A stretch of 64,000 nt of DNA, from NCBI GenBank assembly GCA_963588905.1, contig CAVAJF010000025.1, positions 62,001 through 126,000 on the forward strand, given 5' to 3'. Source of the stretch: Butyricicoccus_A sp963588905 (lineage in GTDB: Bacteria > Bacillota > Clostridia > Oscillospirales > Butyricicoccaceae). A program made the position numbers and the translations under genes. The notes under the pieces were generated by a model. That model did no database searches, was not told where the DNA came from, and saw only the letters and a list, made by a program, of their open reading frames with translations. This document shows positions 43,581 to 53,016 of this stretch, piece by piece; the first letter of the stretch is position 1, and each line of letters begins with the position of its first letter.

Positions 43581-43664
43581 CGCGCGTATCACTTGGCTGA
43601 AGCAACACGCTGCATGAGAATAGGAAAGAGTGTGAATTGGAGATGGTATAAGCACTTTTATCTA

Positions 43665-44312
43665 TTAAAGCTGGGAATATCCATAGGAATTTACCAGAGC
43701 TTCAATTGGTGTATTGTTTTTGCAAAACGGACAATCGCGGCGCTGATACGATGCATAGCCGGGAATATCCTCTGCGGTAAAAATATTGTGAACCGTTACG
43801 CCGTCTACGTCATCTACGGCGCTGAAAATCGTACAGACGCTTTTGAGATTGCCGCCGTAATAATCAATGCATTCCATGCCGCGGCGAATGCTGATGCCGG
43901 TTGTTACTGTTGCCATGAGCAAAATGACATTCTTTTCATAGACCATTGGCTCTACGTTTTCGCGGAAGAACATTTGCCCGTTGTTGGCGCATTCCGGACA
44001 GATCACATAAATTTTTCTATGCTCTGAAGCGGGCAGCTTTTTTTGCAATTCCACAGAGAGAAACGCACCGATGATGCCAGTTCCGTCCAGACAAATAATC
44101 GTATCAATCGGATCGACTCCTTCGTATTGGCTTGCCAATGCATGTGCGCATTTTTTGGCATCTTCTTGGCTGGATTTCAGCATGGTTAAATCGATAAAAT
44201 AATTGACATGCGAATGACTTGTGACGAAATGACCGGGAATGGCTTGGATCGGAACGATGTTGCCAAACTTATTAGAACTGAATTGAACGGTTCTTGTATG
44301 AAGCTTTTCCAC
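43665..44312 (-). CDS. Orotate phosphoribosyltransferase-like protein, degenerate PRPP loop
   Basis: A 215-residue protein with type I phosphoribosyltransferase pattern: DPIDTIICLDGTGIIGAFLS (the region that precedes the PRPP site) and VILLMATVTTGISIRRG. The usual pair of acidic residues before TTG is replaced (ATVTTG), so PRPP binding or catalysis may be altered. It ends with a Cys pair (CPFCKNNTPIEALVNS). The start is GTG 44312, preceded by AGAGGG; an ATG 108 bases upstream has no ribosome site. It may be a regulator or salvage enzyme rather than a pyr pathway OPRT. No pyr genes nearby. Confidence 0.7.
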   Translation of the reverse strand: MEKLHTRTVQFSSNKFGNIVPIQAIPGHFVTSHSHVNYFIDLTMLKSSQEDAKKCAHALASQYEGVDPIDTIICLDGTGIIGAFLSVELQKKLPASEHRKIYVICPECANNGQMFFRENVEPMVYEKNVILLMATVTTGISIRRGMECIDYYGGNLKSVCTIFSAVDDVDGVTVHNIFTAEDIPGYASYQRRDCPFCKNNTPIEALVNSYGYSQL

Positions 44313-44638
44313 GATAAATCCCTCTTTCTTATCGATTTTTATGCTAAGATGCATTTCTTGAGTTTTATTATACGCTTTTTCTATCCGTGTGATTTGCCGT
44401 TTCCTAGGTGAAATGTTCAATTCTTCGGTCGTTCGGCAAAATTTTGTTATAATATTAACAAAGCAGAAGCTTTGCGAAAAAATACAGGTTGTTCGCAGAG
44501 TTTGGGTGAAAGGAATATCTTAGTCGCCAAAGACATTTATCTAAAAATGCAAGTGTATAGATGTATATTTTGTAAAATCCAGAATATTTTGGTGAAAAAC
44601 TTTGAATTTATGCATGATGAAATAAGCAATCCTGCATT
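44313..44638 (+). other. Leader region upstream of pyruvate carboxylase
   Basis: About 330 bases without a gene. TATAAT at 44448-44453 lies in TTTTGTTATAATATT and probably starts the pyc transcript, which gives a leader of about 300 bases. A weak reading frame here has no ribosome site. I recognise no riboswitch class in it. Confidence 0.5.
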
Positions 44639-45618
44639 CGTGCAAAATCACGGTTTATCTGAGAACAAGCAAAATTCAACAGAAACACAGAAGATCATTG
44701 TCGATGGAAAAAACGTATACTGAGAAGCAATTACAAATCATGAAGATGAGGTGATCTTGTGACTCAGAAACCGTTCAAGAAGGTGCTTGCGGCAAACCGC
44801 GGAGAGATTGCAATTCGCATTTTTCGTGCCTGCTACGATCTCGGCCTGCGCACAGTGGCAATCTATTCTCACGAGGATATGAACAGCCAATTCCGTACTC
44901 ATGCGGATGAAGCCTATGAGATAGGCGTCAATCAAAGTCCGGTTGGAGCCTATCTGGACATTCCGGGTATTATAGATTTAGCCAAAAAACGGGGTGTAGA
45001 AGCGATTCATCCGGGCTATGGATTTCTGTCAGAGAACGCCGCATTTGCACAGGCGTGTGAAGAGGCGGGCATTCAGTTTATCGGCCCACCGAGCAAGATC
45101 CTCGCCATGATGGGAGACAAGCTCAGCGCGTGCAAAATCACGGTTTATCTGAGAACAAGCAAAATTCAACAGAAACACAGAAGATCATTGTCGATGGAAA
45201 AAACGTATACTGAGAAGCAATTACAAATCATGAAGATGAGGTGATCTTGTGACTCAGAAACCGTTCAAGAAGGTGCTTGCGGCAAACCGCGGAGAGATTG
45301 CAATTCGCATTTTTCGTGCCTGCTACGATCTCGGCCTGCGCACAGTGGCAATCTATTCTCACGAGGATATGAACAGCCAATTCCGTACTCATGCGGATGA
45401 AGCCTATGAGATAGGCGTCAATCAAAGTCCGGTTGGAGCCTATCTGGACATTCCGGGTATTATAGATTTAGCCAAAAAACGGGGTGTAGAAGCGATTCAT
45501 CCGGGCTATGGATTTCTGTCAGAGAACGCCGCATTTGCACAGGCGTGTGAAGAGGCGGGCATTCAGTTTATCGGCCCACCGAGCAAGATCCTCGCCATGA
45601 TGGGAGACAAGCTCAGCG
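44639..45618 (+). repeat. Perfect 490-bp tandem duplication of the pyc 5' end
   Basis: The segment 44639-45128 is repeated exactly at 45129-45618; I compared the two copies base by base and found no difference. The unit carries about 120 bases of leader, the ribosome site, the GTG start and the first 124 codons of pyruvate carboxylase. The unit ends beside a single shared base (C), so junction microhomology is minimal. Because 490 is not a multiple of three, copy 1 runs out of frame at the junction. Complete identity indicates a very recent event or an assembly error. Confidence 0.93.
44759..45244 (+). pseudogene. Truncated pyruvate carboxylase copy created by the tandem duplication
   Basis: This frame begins at GTG 44759 with GAGGTG upstream and encodes the first 124 residues of pyruvate carboxylase, through GDKLSA. 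It then enters the second repeat unit out of frame and adds 37 unrelated residues before TGA 45242-45244. It lacks the ATP-grasp core, so it cannot be active biotin carboxylase. Its stop lies 4 bases before the intact gene's GTG 45249, so ribosomes finishing it could restart on the real gene. It may act as a leader peptide or simply be neutral. Confidence 0.9.
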
Positions 45619-48600
45619 CAAAAGAAATTGCCATCAAGGCAGGCGTTCCGATTATTCCGGGATGTACAGAACCGTTAAAGGATGCAGAGGAAGCGCTGGA
45701 AAAAGCGGTGTCCTTTGGATTTCCAGTCATTTTAAAAGCGGCAGCTGGCGGCGGCGGACGCGGTATGCGGCGTTGTAATACACCGGAAGAAGTCAAACCG
45801 GCATTTGAACTGGTAAAGAATGAGGCGCTCAAAGCATTCGGCAACGATGACATCTTTATTGAAAAATTTCTTGTCGAGCCAAAGCATATCGAAGTGCAGA
45901 TCTTAGCCGATACCTATGGCAACTGTTATCATATCGGCGAACGTGACTGTTCCTTGCAGCGTCGGTATCAAAAGGTCGTGGAGTTTGCACCGGCGTTTGC
46001 TGTAGAGGAAACCGTGCGTGAACATATTCGAGAAGATGCGGTCAAGATTGCGAAATCTGTCGGCTATGTCAACGCGGGTACGCTGGAATTCTTGGTAGAT
46101 AAAAACGGAGACTATTATTTTATCGAAATGAATCCGCGTATTCAGGTGGAACATACGGTGACAGAGATGGTCAGCGGCATTGATTTAGTGCGTGCACAGA
46201 TTTTGATTGCAGAAGGCTATCCGCTGTCGCATCCGGAGATTGGACTGCGTTCGCAGGAGGATGTAAAAATCAATGGCTATGCGGTGCAGTGCCGTGTGAC
46301 AACGGAAGATCCGGCGAACAATTTCGCACCGGACAACGGAAAAATCACGGCGTATCGCACCGGCGGCGGCTTTGGCGTTCGTCTGGACGGCGGCAATGCG
46401 ACAACGGGTACAGTTATTTCTCCGTATTATGATTCACTGCTCGTCAAAGTGACCTGCCATGACAATACATTCCGCGGTGTGTGCCGCAAGGCGCTGCGCG
46501 CGATCAATGAAGTGCGCGTCCGCGGCGTCAAGACTAATATTCCGTTTGTCACGAATATTCTGAGCCATCCAACGTTTTTGGCCGGTAAATGCCATACGAA
46601 ATTTATTGATGATACACCGGAGCTGTTTGACATCATCGGTTCCCGAGACCGTGCGACCCGTGTTTTGAAATACATCGGCTGCATTGAAGTCAATCGGCCG
46701 GATAAAGACCCGAAGCTGTATGAGAAACCGCGATTCCCGGAAGGAAGCGGCAATCCGAAGCCGGGACTCAAGCAGCTGCTGGACGAGCAAGGCCCGAAGG
46801 CGCTCAGCAATTGGGTGCTGGATCAGAAAAAGCTGCTGATTACGGATACGACGATGCGCGATGCGCACCAGTCTCTGCTGTCCACACGGATGCGTACCCG
46901 CGATATGGTCAAAGGCGCAGACGGCACGGCGGATATTCTGGCAGATTGCTTCTCACTGGAAATGTGGGGCGGTGCGACGTTTGATGTGGCATTTCGCTTC
47001 TTGCATGAATCCCCATGGGAACGTTTAGATCTTCTGCGCGAAAAAATCCCGAATATTCCGTTCCAAATGCTGCTGCGCGGCTCCAATGCAGTCGGATATT
47101 CCAATTATCCGGACAATGTCGTGCGTGAGTTCATCAAACAGAGCGCAAAGAGCGACATTGATATTTTCCGTGTCTTTGATTCGCTCAATTGGCTGCCGGG
47201 TATGTCCGTGGCGATTGATGAAGTGCTCAATCAGAACAAATTCTGTGAGGGAACGATTTGCTATACCGGCGATATTCTGGATAAGACCAGAAATCATTAT
47301 ACCTTGGATTACTATGTCAAGATGGCAAAGGAGCTGGAAAAGCTCGGTGTGCATTCGATTGCAATCAAGGATATGTCCGGTTTGCTCAAGCCATATGCGG
47401 CAAAGGAACTTGTACATGCGCTCAAGCAGGAAATCGCCCTGCCGATTCATCTGCATACCCATGATACAACAAGCAATCAGGTTGCCACCCTGCTGATGGC
47501 GGCAGAATCCGGCGTAGATATTGTGGATACCGCCATTGCCTCTATGTCCAGCCTGACCTCTCAGCCATCTATGAATGCGGTGGTCGCAGCGTTGCAGGGT
47601 AATCCGCGAGATACCGGTCTGGATCTCAATGAGCTGCAAAGACTGACGGATTATTGGGCAGATGTGCGTCTGCGCTATAAGAACTTTGACCGCGGACTCA
47701 AAACGCCGGTCACAGATATTTATCGGTATGAGATTCCGGGCGGTCAGTACACCAATCTGGAACCGCAGGTTGTTTCTCTGGGCCTTGGAAGCCGCTTCCA
47801 AGAGGTTAAGGAGATGTATAAAACCGTCAATGATATGCTCGGCGATTTGATTAAAGTCACGCCTTCTTCTAAGATGGTTGGCGATTTGGCGATTTTCATG
47901 GTGCAGAATGATTTGACACCGGAGAATATCGTCGAGCGCGGCGAATCTCTGACATTCCCGGATTCTGTCGTCTCGTACTTTAAGGGCATGATGGGTCAGC
48001 CGCCGTGCGGATTCCCAAAAGACATTCAAAAGGTTGTGCTCAAGGGCGAAGAGCCGATTACCTGCCGTCCTGGCGAGTTGCTGGAACCAATTGATTTTGA
48101 AGCCGTGCGCAAAGAAGTGGAGAAATTCCATCCAAATCCGGATATGCGCGACATTATTTCGTACTGCCTGTATCCGAAAGTACTGGAAGATTTCTGGCAT
48201 TACGATCGAGAATATGGCTATTTGATGCGCATGGGCTCGCATGTCTTCTTTTATGGTATGCAGGTCGGTGAGACGACACAGATCAACATTGAGGACGGCA
48301 AGACGCTGGTTATCAAATACTTGGGTCTTGGCGATAAGAACGACGATGGCACAAGACAGGTTATCTTTGAACTGAACGGCAGCCGCCGCGAGGTCACGGT
48401 ACCGGACCAGAATGCCGAGTCTACGGCAAATACCGTTGTGATGGCGGATCCGAAGGACAGAGGACAGATTGGCGCATCCATTCCGGGTATGGTGACAAAG
48501 GTACACGTGAAGCCTGGCGATGCTGTAGAAGAAAATCAGGTTATCGCTGTCATTGAAGCTATGAAGATGGAAACCTCTGTGGTAGCGCGTATGAGCGGAC

Positions 48601-48677
48601 ACATTGAAGAGGTTCTGGTCAAAGAAGGAAGCAGTGTCAAGGCCGGCGAGCTGCTGATGACAATGAATTGCTGTTAA
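45249..48677 (+). CDS. pyc: Pyruvate carboxylase
   Basis: A 1142-residue single-chain enzyme making oxaloacetate from pyruvate and bicarbonate. The biotin carboxylase part (about 1-460) starts KVLAANRGEIAIRIFRA and has the glycine loop AAAGGGGRGMR; the carboxyltransferase barrel begins TDTTMRDAHQSLLSTRMR near residue 530; the PYC/OADA tail follows; the biotin Lys is K1106 in EAMKMET. The GTG start is preceded by GAGGTG. The gene is intact despite the tandem duplication of its first 124 codons just upstream. Strong terminator after it. Confidence 0.97.
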   Translation: MTQKPFKKVLAANRGEIAIRIFRACYDLGLRTVAIYSHEDMNSQFRTHADEAYEIGVNQSPVGAYLDIPGIIDLAKKRGVEAIHPGYGFLSENAAFAQACEEAGIQFIGPPSKILAMMGDKLSAKEIAIKAGVPIIPGCTEPLKDAEEALEKAVSFGFPVILKAAAGGGGRGMRRCNTPEEVKPAFELVKNEALKAFGNDDIFIEKFLVEPKHIEVQILADTYGNCYHIGERDCSLQRRYQKVVEFAPAFAVEETVREHIREDAVKIAKSVGYVNAGTLEFLVDKNGDYYFIEMNPRIQVEHTVTEMVSGIDLVRAQILIAEGYPLSHPEIGLRSQEDVKINGYAVQCRVTTEDPANNFAPDNGKITAYRTGGGFGVRLDGGNATTGTVISPYYDSLLVKVTCHDNTFRGVCRKALRAINEVRVRGVKTNIPFVTNILSHPTFLAGKCHTKFIDDTPELFDIIGSRDRATRVLKYIGCIEVNRPDKDPKLYEKPRFPEGSGNPKPGLKQLLDEQGPKALSNWVLDQKKLLITDTTMRDAHQSLLSTRMRTRDMVKGADGTADILADCFSLEMWGGATFDVAFRFLHESPWERLDLLREKIPNIPFQMLLRGSNAVGYSNYPDNVVREFIKQSAKSDIDIFRVFDSLNWLPGMSVAIDEVLNQNKFCEGTICYTGDILDKTRNHYTLDYYVKMAKELEKLGVHSIAIKDMSGLLKPYAAKELVHALKQEIALPIHLHTHDTTSNQVATLLMAAESGVDIVDTAIASMSSLTSQPSMNAVVAALQGNPRDTGLDLNELQRLTDYWADVRLRYKNFDRGLKTPVTDIYRYEIPGGQYTNLEPQVVSLGLGSRFQEVKEMYKTVNDMLGDLIKVTPSSKMVGDLAIFMVQNDLTPENIVERGESLTFPDSVVSYFKGMMGQPPCGFPKDIQKVVLKGEEPITCRPGELLEPIDFEAVRKEVEKFHPNPDMRDIISYCLYPKVLEDFWHYDREYGYLMRMGSHVFFYGMQVGETTQINIEDGKTLVIKYLGLGDKNDDGTRQVIFELNGSRREVTVPDQNAESTANTVVMADPKDRGQIGASIPGMVTKVHVKPGDAVEENQVIAVIEAMKMETSVVARMSGHIEEVLVKEGSSVKAGELLMTMNCC

Positions 48678-48731
48678 ATTATTTTGATTCCAACATATAC
48701 CTATTTTTATCCTTATCTATTTCACTTAACC

Positions 48732-48780
48732 AATGCGAAGAGCTGCGTTCCGGCAAGGGATGCAGCTCTTCGCATTTTGG
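48732..48780 (+). terminator. Intrinsic terminator after pyc
   Basis: AATGCGAAGAGCTGC pairs with GCAGCTCTTCGCATT (15-base stem) followed by TT. Confidence 0.88.
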
Positions 48781-48783
48781 TGC

Positions 48784-48813
48784 TTGTCTATGAGATACCA
48801 TTCCTGCTATAAT
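48784..48813 (+). promoter_or_regulatory. Promoter of the NUDIX gene
   Basis: TTGTCT at 48784-48789 and TATAAT at 48808-48813 are 18 bases apart. Confidence 0.65.
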
Positions 48814-48846
48814 GGGCATAGAAGCTAACATGGGAGGAATTTGTGT

Positions 48847-49506
48847 ATGGAAAAGCCGAATATCACCAAAGAGACAACGGAAACCTTGCTGGAAACCAAG
48901 TTCTTAAAGGTGTTTGATTTACAATATGCACCGGGAAAGCACTATTTCGATGCGACGCGCCGCAGCAAAGAAAATTTGGTTGCCCTGCAATCGGACGAGG
49001 CGTGCAAGACGATGCTGCCGGATGCAGTGACTTGTATTGTCATCGTGCAGGAAGCAGAGCAAGAGGCAAAGCTGCTGCTGACGTATGAATTTCGTTATCC
49101 GACCGGTCAATTTTTGCTCAGCCCACCGGCGGGCTTAATTGATCCGCAGGACAAAGAAAAAGAGCAGCCGCTTTTAGAGACAGCTGCGCGGGAAATTCAC
49201 GAGGAGACCGGCTTGACGGTAAGTGAAGCGGATACTATGCACGTCGTCAATCCGTGTCTGTTTAGCTCACCGGGCATGACGGATGAGAGCAATGCGCTGG
49301 TGTGTGCGGTGCTGCATCCGGAGGATTTGTCTCAGCTGACACAGGCGGGAGCCGTTGGTTCAGAGTGCTTTGACGGCTTTGTCCTGCTGTCCAAGGCAGA
49401 AGCACAGGAGATTTTGCGTCAGGGACGCGATGCACATGGTATGTTTTATTCCGTCTACACATGGGCGGCTCTGCTGTATTTTGTGTCTGGGTTGTGGGAC
49501 GAATAA
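48847..49506 (+). CDS. NUDIX hydrolase
   Basis: A 219-residue protein with the NUDIX box ETAAREIHEETGLTV, preceded by a Gly in PPAGLIDPQD. The pattern LLLTYEFRYPTGQFLLSPPAG is typical of ADP-ribose pyrophosphatase-like members. The start was set at ATG 48847, 9 bases after GGAGG; a TTG at 48841 is the alternative. It is followed 12 bases later by an AraC regulator on the same transcript. Substrate not determinable from sequence. Confidence 0.9.
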   Translation: MEKPNITKETTETLLETKFLKVFDLQYAPGKHYFDATRRSKENLVALQSDEACKTMLPDAVTCIVIVQEAEQEAKLLLTYEFRYPTGQFLLSPPAGLIDPQDKEKEQPLLETAAREIHEETGLTVSEADTMHVVNPCLFSSPGMTDESNALVCAVLHPEDLSQLTQAGAVGSECFDGFVLLSKAEAQEILRQGRDAHGMFYSVYTWAALLYFVSGLWDE

Positions 49507-49518
49507 GGAGACGATCAT

Positions 49519-50367
49519 ATGTTGTTCAAACCGACTTTTTCTGTCACAGATCGACTGCTTGAGACGCAGCCGCAGCTGATTGAGGCAGAAATGCAGGACA
49601 TTGAGCATACACGGCTCAATCGTGCGATGCATATGCACGATGACCGCGTGGAGATTCGCTTGATTCGCCGCGGAAATGGGATGCACATCATTGGCGGACG
49701 CACGTATGCCACACAGGCGGGAGATATTTTGGTTTTTCATCCGTATGTGCTGCATGATGAATGCGCCGATCAGGTAGCAGGTTTGGAAATTTTGGGCTGT
49801 TCCATTGGAAATATCCAGCTCAAAAATCGAAAACCCAATCATATTCTTCCGGATGACTGCTCTCCGGTTATTCATGGCGGCTGGTGTATGCAGGAGACTG
49901 AAGCATTGCTGTCCATGATCTACGAGGGACAGATGGGCACACCGAAAGTGACGAAAGAGATGCAGGAACATCTGATTAGTACACTGGTGCTGCTGCTCTA
50001 TCAGGCAGGAACGCTAAATCAAAAAATGTATAGCGGAAAAGTATATGAAGTGAGCCGGGCGATTCAAGATTACATTGACCAACATTATCTGGAGGAAATT
50101 GCGATTTCTGACATTGCCCAGCATTTGCATATGGGAGAGTCATATTTATCCCATACATTTAAGAAAGCAACCGGTTATTCAATTTTACAGTACGTGATCC
50201 GCCGCCGGATCGGTGAGGCGCAGTCATGGCTGCTCATGTCTGATTTGCCGATTACAGATATTGCCACAAAAGTAGGATATAATAGTGTCAGTCATTTTCA
50301 CAATGCGTTTCGGAAAGCTGTCGGCATGACACCGCAGCAGTACCGGACGTATTGGAAGCATCAGTAA
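49519..50367 (+). CDS. AraC family transcriptional regulator with cupin-like sensor domain
   Basis: A 282-residue regulator. The N-terminal half (about 20-110) has a cupin-like pattern (MHMHDDRVEIRLIRRGNGMHIIGGRTYATQAGDILVFHP), probably binding a small ligand. The C-terminal half has two helix-turn-helix motifs (YLEEIAISDIAQHLHMGESYLSHTFKKATG and LPITDIATKVGYNSVSHFHNAFRKAVGMTPQQYR). It overlaps no gene but directly precedes the corrinoid-type methyltransferase gene, so it may control that or the NUDIX gene. Confidence 0.93.
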   Translation: MLFKPTFSVTDRLLETQPQLIEAEMQDIEHTRLNRAMHMHDDRVEIRLIRRGNGMHIIGGRTYATQAGDILVFHPYVLHDECADQVAGLEILGCSIGNIQLKNRKPNHILPDDCSPVIHGGWCMQETEALLSMIYEGQMGTPKVTKEMQEHLISTLVLLLYQAGTLNQKMYSGKVYEVSRAIQDYIDQHYLEEIAISDIAQHLHMGESYLSHTFKKATGYSILQYVIRRRIGEAQSWLLMSDLPITDIATKVGYNSVSHFHNAFRKAVGMTPQQYRTYWKHQ

Positions 50368-50419
50368 AATTTTTGCCGTTTTCAAAGGATTTTGTATTTT
50401 GATTAAAATTATTCAAAAA

Positions 50420-50448
50420 TTGCCTCAGATAGGGAAACATAGTACAAT
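50420..50448 (+). promoter_or_regulatory. Promoter of the UroD-family gene
   Basis: TTGCCT at 50420-50425 and TACAAT at 50443-50448 are 17 bases apart. The leader is about 77 bases. Confidence 0.7.
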
Positions 50449-50531
50449 ACTGGGATTTTTGAATATGGTATTCTTATACCAGAGATAAGAAATACTACAC
50501 AACAAGATTCAGAGAAAAGGAGAATATTGCT

Positions 50532-51566
50532 ATGAAAATGAATATGGATCAGTGGACCAAGGAATTGCTGGAAGCTCCGGTAAAGAAGGCGTTGCCGGTA
50601 CTGTCTTTCCCGTCTATCCAGTTGATGGGCATTACGGTAAAGGAACTGATTAACGACAGTGATTTACAGGCAAAGGGCATGAAGGCTGTTGCCGATCGCA
50701 CGCCAAATTCCGGCGGTGCAGTATCTTTGATGGATTTGTCGGTTGAGGCCGAGTGCTTCGGTGCACCGATTCGCGTATCCGATGATGAAGTTCCGACGGT
50801 CATCGGCCCGGTTCTCGACACAGAGATTGACGAAGATGAGCGCATGGAAGCGGCAGAGGCTCTGGAAGTACCGGAAATCGGTGCAGGCCGCACGCAGATT
50901 TACATTGATGCCATTGAGAAGGCAATGGATCTGATTACTGATCGTCCGGTATTTGCAGGTGTAATCGGCCCGTTCTCTCTGGCTGGACGACTGATGGACG
51001 TAACTTCTTCTTTGATTTACTGCTACGATGAGCCGGATATGGCACATGTTGTGCTGGAAAAGTCTACCGAGTTTATCATCAAGTACATCAAGGCATACAA
51101 GGCAATCGGTGCAAACGGCGTGGTTATCGCAGAGCCGCTCGCAGGTCTGCTGTCCCCATCGCTGGCTGTTGAATTCTCCGGTGATTACTGCAAGCGCATT
51201 GTAGAAGAAGTCAAGGACGAAAACTTCGCAGTAATTCTGCACAACTGCGGCAACACGGCAAATGTCACACTGGATTCTATCCTGAGCGCACATGCCAATG
51301 CATATCATTTCGGCAATGCGGTTGACATGGAGGAAATCATGTCCAAGGTTCCGTCCGATGTCATCTGCATGGGCAACGTTGACCCTGCCGGTCAGTTCCG
51401 CAACGGCACACCGGAATCGGTTCGTGAAGCAACTCTGTCTGTTATGGAGAAGTGCTGTAAGTATCCGAACTATGTGATTTCTTCCGGCTGTGATATTCCG
51501 CCGATGTCCAGCTGGGACAATATCGATGCGTTCTTTAACGCTGTCGATGAATTTTACGCAAAGTAA
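50532..51566 (+). CDS. Uroporphyrinogen decarboxylase-fold methyltransferase (MtaA/CmuA-like)
   Basis: A 344-residue protein of the UroD fold that lacks the Arg-rich uroporphyrinogen site and has the zinc motif of methylcobamide methyltransferases: His and Cys in LHNCGNT and a later Cys in SSGCDIPP. Such proteins move a methyl group from a corrinoid protein to a thiol or another acceptor. No corrinoid protein is encoded beside it, so its partner is elsewhere. AAGGAG precedes the ATG. An AraC regulator gene lies upstream. Confidence 0.88.
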   Translation: MKMNMDQWTKELLEAPVKKALPVLSFPSIQLMGITVKELINDSDLQAKGMKAVADRTPNSGGAVSLMDLSVEAECFGAPIRVSDDEVPTVIGPVLDTEIDEDERMEAAEALEVPEIGAGRTQIYIDAIEKAMDLITDRPVFAGVIGPFSLAGRLMDVTSSLIYCYDEPDMAHVVLEKSTEFIIKYIKAYKAIGANGVVIAEPLAGLLSPSLAVEFSGDYCKRIVEEVKDENFAVILHNCGNTANVTLDSILSAHANAYHFGNAVDMEEIMSKVPSDVICMGNVDPAGQFRNGTPESVREATLSVMEKCCKYPNYVISSGCDIPPMSSWDNIDAFFNAVDEFYAK

Positions 51567-51592
51567 AAAAATAAGAAACAGAAGAAGAATCA

Positions 51593-51625
51593 GCCCGCTG
51601 TGCAACTGCATGGCGGGCTGTTGTT
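51593..51625 (+). terminator. Probable terminator after UroD-family gene
   Basis: CAGCCCGC pairs with GCGGGCTG around a 14-base loop, followed by TTGTT. The T-run is weak. Confidence 0.65.
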
Positions 51626-51729
51626 CGTATCTATTGAAAAATTGAATTTCCATTTTTGCAAAGCCAATTCGGAGAAAATATGCTATAGTAAATAGCGTAA
51701 AATTCATGTAGAAATGGAGAAAAACAGAG

Positions 51730-52446
51730 ATGTATCTATGGTTTTTTGCGGCGGTAGTTTCTTATTTTGTCAAAGGTTTATGCGGCTTTGCCAATACGTT
51801 GATTTTTACCTCTATCTTGAGTTTCGGTACAGCTAATGCCAATATTTCTCCGATTGATTTGCTGCTGGGTTATCCGGCAAATATAATCCTGACGTGGAGA
51901 AACCGAAAAAAACTTGATCCGAAAATTTATCTGCCGCTGGCGGGGTTCGTGCTGGCTGGCAGCATCCCTGGCGCATTGCTGCTCAAGCATGTCGATGTTC
52001 GGGCAATCAAATTGGTGTTTGGTATCGTTGTCATTGCACTCGGCAGTGAGATGCTTTCGAGAGAATGCAGCAGAAAGACCATCCAATCATCTAAATGGCT
52101 GTTGGCGGTGATTGGCGTCGCAGCAGGCGTTTTGTGTGGGATGTTCGGTGTGGGTGCTTTGCTGGCTGCATATGTCAGCCGTGTGACAGGAGACAGCGAT
52201 GCATTCAAAGCAAATATCAGTGCGGTATTTATTGCGGATAATACCTTTCGCATGATTTTGTACAGCGTGTTGCATTTGCTAACTTTCCAGACTGTGCAGA
52301 TGTCCGCTTGTTTGCTTGTATTTGCGATGTTTGGGCTGTTTGCAGGTATCCAGTGCAGCCGTATTCTAGACGAAAAGAAAATGAAAAAATTGACGGCGAT
52401 TGTATTGGTGCTTTCGGGTATTTCGTTGATTGTGAAAAACTTATAA
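51730..52446 (+). CDS. TSUP family transporter (TauE/SafE-like)
   Basis: A 238-residue protein with about eight hydrophobic segments, opening with VVSYFVKGLCGFANTLIFTSIL and with the glycine motif GVAAGVLCGMFGVGALLAAYVSR, both typical of sulfite/organosulfonate exporters of the TSUP family. Substrate uncertain. The ATG follows GGAGAAAAACAGAG. A regulator of the Ada type follows on the same strand at 24 bases. Confidence 0.9.
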   Translation: MYLWFFAAVVSYFVKGLCGFANTLIFTSILSFGTANANISPIDLLLGYPANIILTWRNRKKLDPKIYLPLAGFVLAGSIPGALLLKHVDVRAIKLVFGIVVIALGSEMLSRECSRKTIQSSKWLLAVIGVAAGVLCGMFGVGALLAAYVSRVTGDSDAFKANISAVFIADNTFRMILYSVLHLLTFQTVQMSACLLVFAMFGLFAGIQCSRILDEKKMKKLTAIVLVLSGISLIVKNL

Positions 52447-52470
52447 TATAGAGAGAAAGGGGAAAATATA

Positions 52471-53016
52471 ATGACTGAGCAGGAAATGTGGGAAGCCGTT
52501 CAGAATTCCGATGCAAATTACGACGGGTTGTTTTTCTATGCAGTGAAAACGACAGGAATTTTCTGCCGCCCTTCGTGCAAGTCAAAGCCTCCCAAGCATG
52601 AGAATATTTGCTATTTTTCATCTGCAAAGCAAGCGCGTCTGGCAGGGTATCGTCCGTGCAAACGGTGCCGAAGTGATCTTTTAGAGTATCAGCCGATGCG
52701 TGATATTGCCGCGGAAATGAAGCAAAAGTTAGACAAAGCAGAGCCCTTAAAAGATATTGGATTGACCAAGCGACGGATGACAGAAGTGTTTAAACAGGAG
52801 TATGGTGTCACGCCCAAACAGTATACAGATGCGCTGCGGTTGGATACAGCGAAGAATCTGCTGGCACATACAGACGATAAAGTGATAGATATTGCATACA
52901 CAACAGGATTTTCCAGTCTTTCTTCATTTAATCGCTTTTTCAAGAAACAAACAGGAAAAACACCGTCAGCATATCGAAACGCCTGTAAATCGTTACACAA
53001 TGTGCAGGTTTTTTAA
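52471..53016 (+). CDS. Ada/AraC-type regulator, methylphosphotriester-DNA sensor
   Basis: A 181-residue protein. The N-terminal Ada zinc domain has four Cys: FCRPSC and CKRC, with the pattern FFYAVKTTGIFCRPSCKSKPP; the first Cys in E. coli Ada accepts methyl groups from DNA phosphotriesters. The C-terminal half is an AraC-type HTH (KDIGLTKRRMTEVFKQEYGVTPKQYTDALRL and IAYTTGFSSLSSFNRFFKKQTGKTPSAYR). It lacks the O6-methylguanine transferase domain. Probably induces alkylation repair. AAAGGGG precedes the ATG. Confidence 0.92.
   Translation: MTEQEMWEAVQNSDANYDGLFFYAVKTTGIFCRPSCKSKPPKHENICYFSSAKQARLAGYRPCKRCRSDLLEYQPMRDIAAEMKQKLDKAEPLKDIGLTKRRMTEVFKQEYGVTPKQYTDALRLDTAKNLLAHTDDKVIDIAYTTGFSSLSSFNRFFKKQTGKTPSAYRNACKSLHNVQVF

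Noticed and set aside
44472..44723. 83-codon frame in the pyc leader
   Set aside because: TTG start without a ribosome site; runs into the duplicated unit. Treated as leader.
44639..45618. Insertion element or phage scar as cause of the pyc duplication
   Set aside because: No transposase, terminal inverted repeats or foreign sequence; the repeat is simply the gene's own 5' end.
47025..48602. 525-codon open frame on the minus strand within pyruvate carboxylase
   Set aside because: Antisense to a conserved enzyme, no ribosome site and shadow-like composition.
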